The translations under genes were made by a program, and so were the position numbers. Shown here in pieces: positions 55,069-61,847 of a stretch of DNA of 64,000 nucleotides (position 1 is the first letter of the stretch; each line of letters starts with the position of its first letter). The notes under the pieces are model-generated. The model did no database searches and was not told the origin of the DNA. It was given only the letters and a program-made list of their open reading frames with translations. Source of the stretch: Tritrichomonas musculus (Eukaryota > Parabasalia > Tritrichomonadida > Tritrichomonadidae); assembly GCA_039105265.1 (NCBI GenBank), contig JAPFFF010000017.1, positions 3,038,001 to 3,102,000 on the forward strand, written 5' to 3'.

Positions 55069-55260
55069 ATCATGATGATTTAATGATTTAGTCGTTTTTG
55101 GCTGTGGTTCATGAAATACATTACCTTTTTCATTATAACATTTCACTGTCGGAGCTGAGTTTATTTTTGTTCTATTCTTTTGCATCGTTAATTGTAATCT
55201 ATCAAAATAGTTTTTGTGTTTATCATCATGAACGGTTCTCATTTGATTAATAACAGACAT
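55027..55260 (-). CDS. Small conserved protein (B), 77 residues
   Basis: Homologue of C 36263-36490 with shared Y-F-D-R-L, P-T-V-K-C-Y and S-L-N-H. Basic, His/Asn-rich. Its start is 14 bp from that of the divergent coiled-coil gene; the gap TTAATTGTTATTAA is nearly palindromic. Function unknown. Confidence 0.75.
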   Translation of the reverse strand: MSVINQMRTVHDDKHKNYFDRLQLTMQKNRTKINSAPTVKCYNEKGNVFHEPQPKTTKSLNHHDSLNHSVVVRSNNI

Positions 55261-55274
55261 TTAATTGTTATTAA

Positions 55275-55502
55275 ATGAGTGAACTAACAGAATACAAGAA
55301 AGAAATTCCTGAATTAAAACGTATCAAACGAGGATTGAAAGAAAAGTGTTATGATTACAAACAATATCTCAACAATATCAAATCAGGAATGCTTGGCTCT
55401 GACGGTCTCGCTGTTCGTGAGTCTCTTATAGAAGACATCAACAGCCTCAAAAATAAAGTTCATCAGCTTGAGAATGAATTAAATGAATTGTCTAATAAAT
55501 GA
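55275..55502 (+). CDS. Short coiled-coil protein (B), 75 residues
   Basis: Starts MSELTEYKKE. Heptads (L-K-N-K-V-H-Q-L-E-N-E-L-N-E-L) and the G-M-L-G-S-D-G-L-A-V-R-E-S-L-I-E-D block. Its last about 18 codons lie inside the right terminal repeat of B, so fragments of its 3' end also occur at the left repeat (15680-15735) and near the end of A (59171-59248). Homologue: C 35995-36228. Confidence 0.83.
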   Translation: MSELTEYKKEIPELKRIKRGLKEKCYDYKQYLNNIKSGMLGSDGLAVRESLIEDINSLKNKVHQLENELNELSNK

Positions 55503-55916
55503 GTTCTTCAAGTTCAGCTATTAATCGGAGGCAGCGAGTGTTCAGGACCGTTGAATTTCTTTAGCTGTTTAATAAAGTGATTTATCTCTTTTAGTACTTC
55601 ATCTATGATATCATCATTATCGTAGTCATTTAATGAATGTCATTTAATTGTTCGGCTTGGTTTGACATTATAAATTGCTGATAAAAAAAATAAAAAATTT
55701 TTGAAAGTTCGATTTTTTGAGTTGTGTTATTTTTGTTCATTAGTCGTGTTGACGGCGGGCTTTAGCCTGACGGAAACCGACTGATATATACTACTAAAAC
55801 AAGTTCAAAGATGTAAATTCAAAAGTGTCTACCGTTAACTTAAAATATGTATTTTAACCCTACCCCTTTTGATACCCCTTTTATTTCACCCCTCGAGCTG
55901 GTCTACTATCACTACT
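55448..55916. repeat. Right terminal inverted repeat of B
   Basis: Complement of 15280-15735 plus a 13-bp GC-rich insert (CGGAGGCAGCGAG, 55526-55538). Contains the end of the 75-residue gene and the broken small gene. No other gene between 55503 and 55916. Confidence 0.9.
55492..55668 (-). pseudogene. Broken small gene inside right repeat of B
   Basis: Mirror copy of 15528-15691. The start codon is at 55666-55668. It has the same 14-bp duplication and early stop, plus the 13-bp insert at 55526-55538. It overlaps the end of the 75-residue gene on the other strand. Confidence 0.55.
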
Positions 55917-55922
55917 TACCTT
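55917..55922. repeat. Target site duplication of B, right
   Basis: TACCTT immediately after the CT terminus of B. Second copy of the 6-bp duplication. Confidence 0.95.
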
Positions 55923-56106
55923 CATGTTCTCTAAAACCGTATGAATTCAGATAGTTTTCTAAGATTGATTTGAAGTGTTTAACATCATAATCACTAGGCT
56001 TAGATGTTGACAAGCGAGGTTTTAATTGAAGTTCATTATTGATATACCTGATTTGTTCAATAACAAATGATTTGGTATCTTTTTGATAGTAATAACGAGA
56101 ACTCAT
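55917..56106 (-). pseudogene. polB: Family B DNA polymerase, N-terminal 63 codons (A)
   Basis: Starts MSSRYYYQKD at 56106 and is collinear with the B polymerase until the TACCTT duplication. Continues at 15279 after B. Divergent from the 167-residue gene. A stop follows a few codons into B, so alone it encodes about 64 residues. Confidence 0.9.
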
Positions 56107-56193
56107 TTATGATATAATTAAAAAATCAATTTATTTGAAATTTGAAAAATGTTAAATCAAAAAAAAATAATTCAGTTTTTTTATTTCATTGAA

Positions 56194-56697
56194 ATGACAG
56201 AATTAATAGAGATATTGAAACATGTTGATGCAATCCGTCATTTGTTAACAATATTGATTGCTAAATCAGATGACCATGAAGCTTTCAGGAACCTTGTGAA
56301 TAATGTTTCATTTGACAATGACAATAATGATTCATCATCAGATGAAGAAAATCTGCCCCATTTCTCTAAACAAAATAGTTTATTGAATGATATAACACCA
56401 AAAAGTGATAAACCAAAGCGCTCCTTATTCAATTCATCAAAGTTCTTAAACGCTCATGACCGTGAATTAGTTATGCAGTTCCTTGATGAAGAACGAATGA
56501 ATGAAATTAATAAGTTGCCAGCACATAAACAAGCATCATACACAAAACTATTAATCAAAAAGCATTTAAACATAGATATATCAACGTACATGGTTAACAA
56601 GATTCTCACATTGAAAAGGCAACAGACTCATGACAATGATGATGAAGACAATGATAACAATAACAATAACAATCAAAGAAGACCACAATTGATTTAA
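56194..56697 (+). CDS. Conserved protein divergent from polymerase (A), 167 residues
   Basis: The ATG at 56194 (MTELIEILKH) is preferred over the in-frame ATG at 56149 because it matches B. Ser/Asp-rich linker, helical domain S-K-F-L-N-A-H-D-R-E-L-V-M-Q-F-L-D-E-E-R and H-K-Q-A-S-Y-T-K-L-L-I-K-K-H-L-N-I, Asp/Asn-rich C-terminus. Longer linker than in B. Role near replication suggested only by position. Confidence 0.8.
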   Translation: MTELIEILKHVDAIRHLLTILIAKSDDHEAFRNLVNNVSFDNDNNDSSSDEENLPHFSKQNSLLNDITPKSDKPKRSLFNSSKFLNAHDRELVMQFLDEERMNEINKLPAHKQASYTKLLIKKHLNIDISTYMVNKILTLKRQQTHDNDDEDNDNNNNNNQRRPQLI

Positions 56698-56736
56698 ATT
56701 CATTGAATCATTTGAAGTTTTTATTTTTGGTTTAAA

Positions 56737-56982
56737 ATGAATAGTGCAATTAATGGCTTGAGTTGTGATACATCATCTTTACACGTTCAGTTTCGAATAG
56801 TTAAAGACAAGATATTCAATGAATGTATGAATTCTGAAGATGACGCATTAAACGGAAAGTTTGATAAGATGATTCACATTTTGACAATATATAAACAACT
56901 ATTTAATGATATTGAATCGATTAAAATACAATTGAGAGCTATTGATGAACGTATCAAATCAGCTGAACAGATGACTTTGTAA
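56737..56982 (+). CDS. Conserved 81-residue helical protein (A)
   Basis: Near-identical to B 17962-18207. TTTATTTTTG at 56720-56729 lies 7 bp upstream of the ATG. Unknown function. Confidence 0.8.
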   Translation: MNSAINGLSCDTSSLHVQFRIVKDKIFNECMNSEDDALNGKFDKMIHILTIYKQLFNDIESIKIQLRAIDERIKSAEQMTL

Positions 56983-57036
56983 ATGATTCATTGAATGGCT
57001 CATCATTAATGTTGTTTTATTTTTATTCAAACATTC

Positions 57037-57612
57037 ATGGCATTATCAAAAGCTCGTATATTAAGTAGCGAGAACGATGCATCAGTTAAGCAGGAACAAT
57101 CAACCAGTATTAATATAAACATCAAACCAAAGCAACCACAACCAGTTGAATATCCATCAGTTCAACCATTACCACAATCATCTCAAGCCACAAATTTTAC
57201 TATACCTCAGATGAGTGGAGTATATCAATCACAGCATCCAACAAACAACGTTTCCCTAGAAAGAGGTATCAGTGATATTGGAGCTGATATAACAGAACTT
57301 GAAACCAAAAACAAATTCCTTGAGATATTATTATCCATCTATGAAACCAATCCAATAAAAGTCAATGATTTATTGATTTGTCATTCAAATACATTAATGG
57401 AACTCATCAAATTACTAACACAAGCTGATAAAGTTGAATTGATTGTCAATGATGATTGTGCGTGTAATGGTTGCGTTTCTCGTTCCAAATATCTTTTGAT
57501 TGATAGGATTTTGGTGTACAAAAATAATGAATCAAATGACTTGAAATACAAATATAATAGCATTTATACCGAACTCATTAGACACAACATTTCATTAAAA
57601 ACATGTATTTAA
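57037..57612 (+). CDS. Conserved 191-residue protein (A)
   Basis: Starts MALSKARILS. Almost identical to B 17334-17909, with the same Pro/Gln linker and C-terminal N-K-F-L-E-I-L-L-S-I-Y-E-T-N-P domain and C-x-G-C pair. Preceded by TTTTATTTTTA. Unknown function, likely packaging- or capsid-linked. Confidence 0.85.
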   Translation: MALSKARILSSENDASVKQEQSTSININIKPKQPQPVEYPSVQPLPQSSQATNFTIPQMSGVYQSQHPTNNVSLERGISDIGADITELETKNKFLEILLSIYETNPIKVNDLLICHSNTLMELIKLLTQADKVELIVNDDCACNGCVSRSKYLLIDRILVYKNNESNDLKYKYNSIYTELIRHNISLKTCI

Positions 57613-57622
57613 AAACTAATAA

Positions 57623-57754
57623 ATGATATATGAAATATTAGTGGTTTCATTATTAACAGGTTTATTTTTAGTGAAGCTTGTTGAAGTATCATTAATGATG
57701 CCTGACAAAGAACCAGAACTCAGTGAAGAGATAAGAACAAAAATGTATTCATGA
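57623..57754 (+). CDS. Small single-pass membrane protein, 43 residues (A)
   Basis: Identical in layout to B 17192-17323: hydrophobic residues 2-26, then P-E-L-S-E-E-I-R-T-K-M-Y. 10 bp after the 191-residue gene and 24 bp before the ATPase. Confidence 0.75.
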   Translation: MIYEILVVSLLTGLFLVKLVEVSLMMPDKEPELSEEIRTKMYS

Positions 57755-57778
57755 AGAGCTTTAACGAAAACTAAAGAA

Positions 57779-58693
57779 ATGAAAGGTTTCATGAAACCCA
57801 CTCAGTTTAATTACAAAGAGATTTTATTCTCTAATAGCTCTGATTATGATGATGACCAAATGAGTTTTGCATTTGAATATGAATCATTCAAGCCAACAGT
57901 TAATGAAAAGACATTTAATATTGATGATGAGATGAATAAAGCTTATCAACGCAATGAATCAAAAATAAAAAACGAATCAATCAGACCAATCGCAAACGGT
58001 ATTTATTCATATTACAATTCATTGAACATACTCGTTGGTCAGCAAGGTAAAGGAAAGAGTCATATAATGCTACGAGATGTTATTCAAATGTCTCGAATGA
58101 AGAACGCTGGCTTTCATTTAATTGTTTATGTATCACGAAACGGAACAATTAACGATGCTACATTCGAAAGCCAACGCGAATTGATACAGCTACCAATAAA
58201 AACTGTTGCTGACAGCAATGCTGAAGAATATCTTAAACAACTTGATTTATATAAAGAATTGTATAACAAATATTCATCAACACCAAAAATAGTAATCGAT
58301 GAAAAGAAGTTAAACGATATGTTTGAGTTTCTTCATATCAATAAACTAGGTCAACCAAATAAACCGCTAAATACTATCATTCTTTGTGAGGACTTTTTGA
58401 AATCGAAACTAATTAAATCATCCTATTTTATCAATACCATTAGTCAGCTTCGACACAAGAATCTAATCATATTCGTTAACATTCAGTTCTTCAAAGCTTT
58501 AACAACAGAATGGAAAAATAATGCAACATCATTCTTCATCTTTAGTGGTTATTCACGACAGAAACTTGGCTACATATATCAACAAGTTCCATTCCCAATA
58601 GAGTTCGAAGAGTTATGGAATCGATACAGAACAATGAAAGCACATCAATTCGTTTTAGTCAATGTTCGAACTAATAACCTTTCATTCATCTAA
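57779..58693 (+). CDS. A32/FtsK-HerA-like packaging ATPase (A)
   Basis: 304 residues. Walker A V-G-Q-Q-G-K-G-K-S (about 86), Walker B N-T-I-I-L-C-E-D (about 200), L-R-H-K-N sensor-like segment. No hairpin insert; it is the reference state for the disrupted B copy. Convergent with the 152-residue gene, 12-bp overlap. Confidence 0.9.
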   Translation: MKGFMKPTQFNYKEILFSNSSDYDDDQMSFAFEYESFKPTVNEKTFNIDDEMNKAYQRNESKIKNESIRPIANGIYSYYNSLNILVGQQGKGKSHIMLRDVIQMSRMKNAGFHLIVYVSRNGTINDATFESQRELIQLPIKTVADSNAEEYLKQLDLYKELYNKYSSTPKIVIDEKKLNDMFEFLHINKLGQPNKPLNTIILCEDFLKSKLIKSSYFINTISQLRHKNLIIFVNIQFFKALTTEWKNNATSFFIFSGYSRQKLGYIYQQVPFPIEFEELWNRYRTMKAHQFVLVNVRTNNLSFI

Positions 58694-59140
58694 TACAATT
58701 TGTTGTTGAACACCAACAAACAGTTGAGGTGTATTGATATTATATTTTTGTCTCATCTGTTCAATGAGTTCCTTTGTTTTCTTATCTGTTGCCTTTCTGA
58801 TACTGTAATTATAATACTTATATTCTTTAAATGATTGTTCTTCACTTGAACCTTCAACGAAGAACTCAATTGACGTTGTTGATATCCTTCTTCTAACATT
58901 TGATGTAAGTGTTATATATTCGAGCCCGAGGTCGACTATCTTGTCGTGATAGAATCGTTTGAATTCATTCTCTTTGTTCTTCAATGATATGTACAACACT
59001 TTAGCTTTATATGCAGCCTTTCCACAAGGTATTGGATATCTATCACACAGAATTGAGAAATCACATTGTTTGAACTTCTCTGATTCATCCAACATATCAA
59101 TAAGTGAATTGATGTAATCATAAACCTTTGGTGTTGTCAT
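58682..59140 (-). CDS. Conserved 152-residue protein (A)
   Basis: Near-identical to B 15768-16226 (C-D-R-Y-P-I-P-C-G-K-A-A-Y-K-A-K-V, T-S-N-V-R-R-R-I-S). Absent from C. Unknown function. Confidence 0.84.
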   Translation of the reverse strand: MTTPKVYDYINSLIDMLDESEKFKQCDFSILCDRYPIPCGKAAYKAKVLYISLKNKENEFKRFYHDKIVDLGLEYITLTSNVRRRISTTSIEFFVEGSSEEQSFKEYKYYNYSIRKATDKKTKELIEQMRQKYNINTPQLFVGVQQQIVLDE

Positions 59141-59170
59141 GTCTTTATCATGAAATTAAAAAATAAAAAC

Positions 59171-59248
59171 GTCATTGAAGACATCAACAGTCTCAAAAAT
59201 AAAGTTCATCAACTTGAGAATGAATTAAATGAGTTGTCCAATAAATGA
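59171..59248 (+). pseudogene. 3' remnant of short coiled-coil gene in terminal region of A
   Basis: Matches the last about 25 codons of 55275-55502 (E-D-I-N-S-L-K-N-K-V-H-Q-L-E-N-E-L) with its stop at 59246-59248. As in B, the terminal repeat has captured the gene end. Downstream (59280-59385) the sequence matches the B terminal repeat, including the GC-rich GGCTTTAGCC block, then diverges. Confidence 0.7.
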
Positions 59249-59395
59249 ACATCAATTGATGGTAATCATTAAATGAGTTCATATTATTTTTATTCATTAG
59301 TCGTGTTGACGGTGGGCTTTAGCCTGACGGAAACCGACTCATATATACTACTAAAACAAGTTCAAAGATGTAAATTCAAAGATGAAGATTCAAAA

Positions 59396-59432
59396 GTGGC
59401 GACCGTCAATCTCAATTTTTATCTGACCGTCC
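59396..59432 (+). repeat. Direct repeat flanking 119-residue gene, copy 1
   Basis: GTGGCGACCGTCAATCT followed, after a short spacer, by TTATCTGACCGTCC. Recurs at 59868-59909. Confidence 0.8.
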
Positions 59433-59461
59433 AAAAATAAAACATTAATAAAGCAATTCAT

Positions 59462-59821
59462 TTATTTATTCGTTGCGTTTCCCTTACGAATTGGTATTTT
59501 ACGAAATCTTTTATTCGGATGATTAAAGAAGTCATTGATAGAAGCTAACATTACACGTTCGGGTTCATTTCTTCTATAAAATCGAACGAATTCAATAATC
59601 ATCATGTCTTTAGGATATGTGTATATCTCACAATCATATTCATTAAAGAATTCATCAAATTGTTCTTTGGTGGCTTTATAATTGCAACGCTTCAAGGCAA
59701 ATTCCTTGTCATTATTGATTTTCGTCAAGAATTCTTTAATTGACTTATCCCACATATTTAAGCGTTTCTTCGGTGTGTAAAATACACGAACCCCATCATC
59801 AACATAATACATTACTTTCAT
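59462..59821 (-). CDS. 119-residue protein of unknown function near end of A
   Basis: Starts MKVMYYVDDG. Mixed alpha/beta, basic at the C-terminus (R-K-I-P-I-R-K-G-N). Aromatic-rich middle Y-P-K-D-M-M-I-I-E-F-V-R-F-Y-R-R. No homologue elsewhere in the window and no recognised family. It lies within the terminal region of A between two direct repeats of about 40 bp, so it looks like an added cassette. Confidence 0.65.
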   Translation of the reverse strand: MKVMYYVDDGVRVFYTPKKRLNMWDKSIKEFLTKINNDKEFALKRCNYKATKEQFDEFFNEYDCEIYTYPKDMMIIEFVRFYRRNEPERVMLASINDFFNHPNKRFRKIPIRKGNATNK

Positions 59822-59867
59822 AAACGATAAAAAATTAAATTAAAAAATCAAAGATATTAAATTTAAT

Positions 59868-59909
59868 GTGGCGACCGTCAATCTAGAACATCAATTTATC
59901 TGACCGTCC
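59868..59909 (+). repeat. Direct repeat flanking 119-residue gene, copy 2
   Basis: Second copy of GTGGCGACCGTCAATCT...TTATCTGACCGTCC, 472 bp after the first and 21 bp before the proposed terminus of A. Confidence 0.8.
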
Positions 59910-59930
59910 ATTTACACAATAATACTCTCT

Positions 59931-59936
59931 AAGGTT
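59931..59936. repeat. Probable target site duplication of A, right copy
   Basis: AAGGTT follows a CT dinucleotide and opens the in-frame capsid sequence of D. Its first A fits the third base of the alanine codon seen at this place in the other capsid genes (A-R-F-F-E). The partner copy would be outside the window, so this is an inference. Confidence 0.55.
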
Positions 59937-60348
59937 CTTTGAAAATCAACTTACTGCAGGAGACCTTGATGCGATTACTCTTCAATGCACAAAGGAGTTC
60001 GAAGACAGTATGACAATGCCTAAGAATGATGCTAATGGTGTTCGCTACAATAATACTCTTAGTGATGCCAGTAGTTTTGTCTTCAATATTCAAGCTGAAA
60101 GATCTTCTGCAGGTTATTGCTTCGACGGAATTGACGGAGGTTTTGGCAACGTACAGATTCAAGTACAAGGACAACCCATTTATTCTGGTGCAAATGACAC
60201 TTACTATAATGTAATCGAACCTTCAGGGAACGTGGTCCATCCACCCCCTGTAAACCTATGGTTAACAAGAGATTCTTACTTCTTAATGAATCTCGATGGA
60301 CTTGTTTATGTTGATGATCAAAGTCCTGAAGGTAGTCAAGTAGAGTAA
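59932..60348 (+). pseudogene. Major capsid protein, C-terminal part (D)
   Basis: About 138 codons in frame from R-F-F-E-N-Q-L-T-A-G-D-L-D-A to a stop at 60346. Homologous to the last fifth of the A, B and C capsid proteins, ending P-P-P-V-N-L-W-L-T-R-D-S-Y-F. The 5' four fifths are missing at the proposed insertion site of A and are expected left of the window. Confidence 0.88.
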
Positions 60349-60401
60349 GTAATCTTCTTTCTTTTTTTGTTTCCGTCAACCTAATTTAACTATTGCTTTC
60401 A

Positions 60402-60406
60402 TCATA
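60402..60406 (+). promoter_or_regulatory. TCATA initiator-like motif, integrase (D)
   Basis: TCATA directly before the ATG at 60408, fitting TCAYW. No TTTATTTTTG upstream in this element. Confidence 0.45.
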
Positions 60407-60407
60407 A

Positions 60408-61511
60408 ATGCTTGCTTACCCATTTAGTAGTAAGTACAAGTTTTTTGAATTCAAGAACGTTCCTAGGGAGCCTTATGTACCAGACTATAAACTAAAAGCT
60501 TGTAAACAATATATGAAGCCAAATTTCAGTAACGAACCTGGTTGTTGGGAAGCTGATCTAATGTTTGTGAAGAACACTATCTATCTTGTTTTGATAAACG
60601 TTAATACTAGATTCTTAATAGTTGAGCCAATAGAGAGTAAAGAAACAAGAGTATTATCAATAAAGATAACAGATATTATAGTTAATTATGATGTTGATAT
60701 CTTTACTATTAAATGTGATGGTGAAAAAGGATTGCAAGCAGTACAAAATGATATAATCGCACTTCGTACCAACGATGATGGAATTGTATTTGTTCCAGCA
60801 ATTCACAATATTGTTCGTGAAAGTAGAATGAGGGGTAAAGAAAAAATATTAAATGAAATAATTAATAAACATAACACCAATGTACTAAAAACAATATTGT
60901 CAGAATACAATGATAAGATTGATGTAAATACTATTAAATCATGGTCAGTATACAGAATCAAATTTGTAGTAAACTCTTCTCCATATGCACTAGCCCATAA
61001 AACAGTTGATTCAGTTATAAGAACTTTACGTAATGCTTTTGGTACAAAAATAGCAAACAATAATTATATGCAACAGATGGTCAATTATTACAATAATACT
61101 CCGCATAATTCACTACGAGTAAGAAACTATAATTATGAAAGTGATAGTAAATATATTTATTATACTCCTGCTCAAATGCAAAACGATATTGACCTTGAAT
61201 GGAAATATATAAGAATGATGAGAAGCAAATTACAAAGTATACACAAAAAACAACAACATAAAGGCCTATTAACATACAAGAAAGGAAATATAATTCTTGT
61301 TCATGTTGATTATGGTAAGACTAAAAAGAAATTTGATAAACGACGAAGAGTGTTTAATGAGATAGCTGAATTCTTAGCGTACTCTAATGGTAATGTTATA
61401 TGTAAACTTCAAAATGGCAATCTGATACAAGTACCTATTGCGTACACAAAGAAAATTGTAAATAGCTATGATGAACTAAATAAAGATTATAAACTGTACT
61501 TTGGTATGTAA
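60408..61511 (+). CDS. Retroviral-type integrase (D)
   Basis: 367 residues. Core: W-E-A-D-L-M-F, K-C-D-G-E-K-G, H-K-T-V-D-S-V-I-R-T-L-R-N-A-F-G, again with aspartate at the third position. C-terminal basic K-K-K-F-D-K-R-R-R-V-F. More diverged from A/B than C is in places. Intact, with the 109-residue gene 3 bp downstream. Confidence 0.9.
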   Translation: MLAYPFSSKYKFFEFKNVPREPYVPDYKLKACKQYMKPNFSNEPGCWEADLMFVKNTIYLVLINVNTRFLIVEPIESKETRVLSIKITDIIVNYDVDIFTIKCDGEKGLQAVQNDIIALRTNDDGIVFVPAIHNIVRESRMRGKEKILNEIINKHNTNVLKTILSEYNDKIDVNTIKSWSVYRIKFVVNSSPYALAHKTVDSVIRTLRNAFGTKIANNNYMQQMVNYYNNTPHNSLRVRNYNYESDSKYIYYTPAQMQNDIDLEWKYIRMMRSKLQSIHKKQQHKGLLTYKKGNIILVHVDYGKTKKKFDKRRRVFNEIAEFLAYSNGNVICKLQNGNLIQVPIAYTKKIVNSYDELNKDYKLYFGM

Positions 61512-61514
61512 TAA

Positions 61515-61844
61515 ATGACTAAACTATACTTCCATACGCAAGATAAAGAATTTCAGCTTCCTCTAGAATTTGTGAGTAGTAGGAACAAAAGATATATTGT
61601 CGTTCAGTATGTAGGTGCAATAGTGAAAGATACGCTTGTTGGCGATTTGATGGTGCACAGTGATATCGTTCAGCAATATGGTTACTGTGATCAATTTATA
61701 ATGCTAGCCAATAGAAGACAAACCAAATATAGAAAGTATTTGTTTCTTGGACATGAACGAAACTATAAAATCTGGTTCACTGACCTTTACGGAAATGTTA
61801 TTGAACCTTCTGCATTCATACTTAGTTGTCTTCTTATTTATTAA
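61515..61844 (+). CDS. Small conserved beta-rich protein (D)
   Basis: 109 residues. S-R-N-K-R-Y-I-V-V-Q-Y, G-D-L-M-V-H-S-D-I-V, F-I-M-L-A-N-R-R-Q-T-K-Y, W-F-T-D-L-Y-G-N and S-C-L-L-I-Y as in the other elements. Strict conservation over four elements shows it is core. Function unknown. Confidence 0.86.
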   Translation: MTKLYFHTQDKEFQLPLEFVSSRNKRYIVVQYVGAIVKDTLVGDLMVHSDIVQQYGYCDQFIMLANRRQTKYRKYLFLGHERNYKIWFTDLYGNVIEPSAFILSCLLIY

Positions 61845-61847
61845 TAA

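Larger units (their letters stand above)
15280..55916. mobile_element. Maverick/Polinton element B, inserted in polymerase gene of A
   Basis: The termini are AGTAGTGATAG at 15280 and its reverse complement CTATCACTACT ending at 55916. They are flanked by identical 6-bp duplications TACCTT at 15274-15279 and 55917-55922. AG...CT ends with a 6-bp duplication are the established Maverick/Polinton signature. Removing B and one TACCTT makes the flanking polymerase reading frame continuous and collinear with the homologous gene inside B. The element spans 40.6 kb including the 18.9-kb element C nested in it, so its own length is about 21.7 kb. Confidence 0.96.
1..59930. mobile_element. Maverick/Polinton element A (outer; left end outside window)
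   Basis: Outer element carrying pVI-like, capsid, integrase, large virion, fibre, KilA-N, polymerase and ATPase genes. It is split by element B at 15280-55916, inserted in its polymerase gene. The proposed right terminus is the CT at 59929-59930, followed by AAGGTT, after which an in-frame capsid coding sequence of another element (D) resumes. The left terminus lies before the window. Gene order and near-identity to B define it as a close relative of B in the opposite orientation. The right boundary is an inference from the CT end and from codon continuity on the D side only. Confidence 0.75.
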
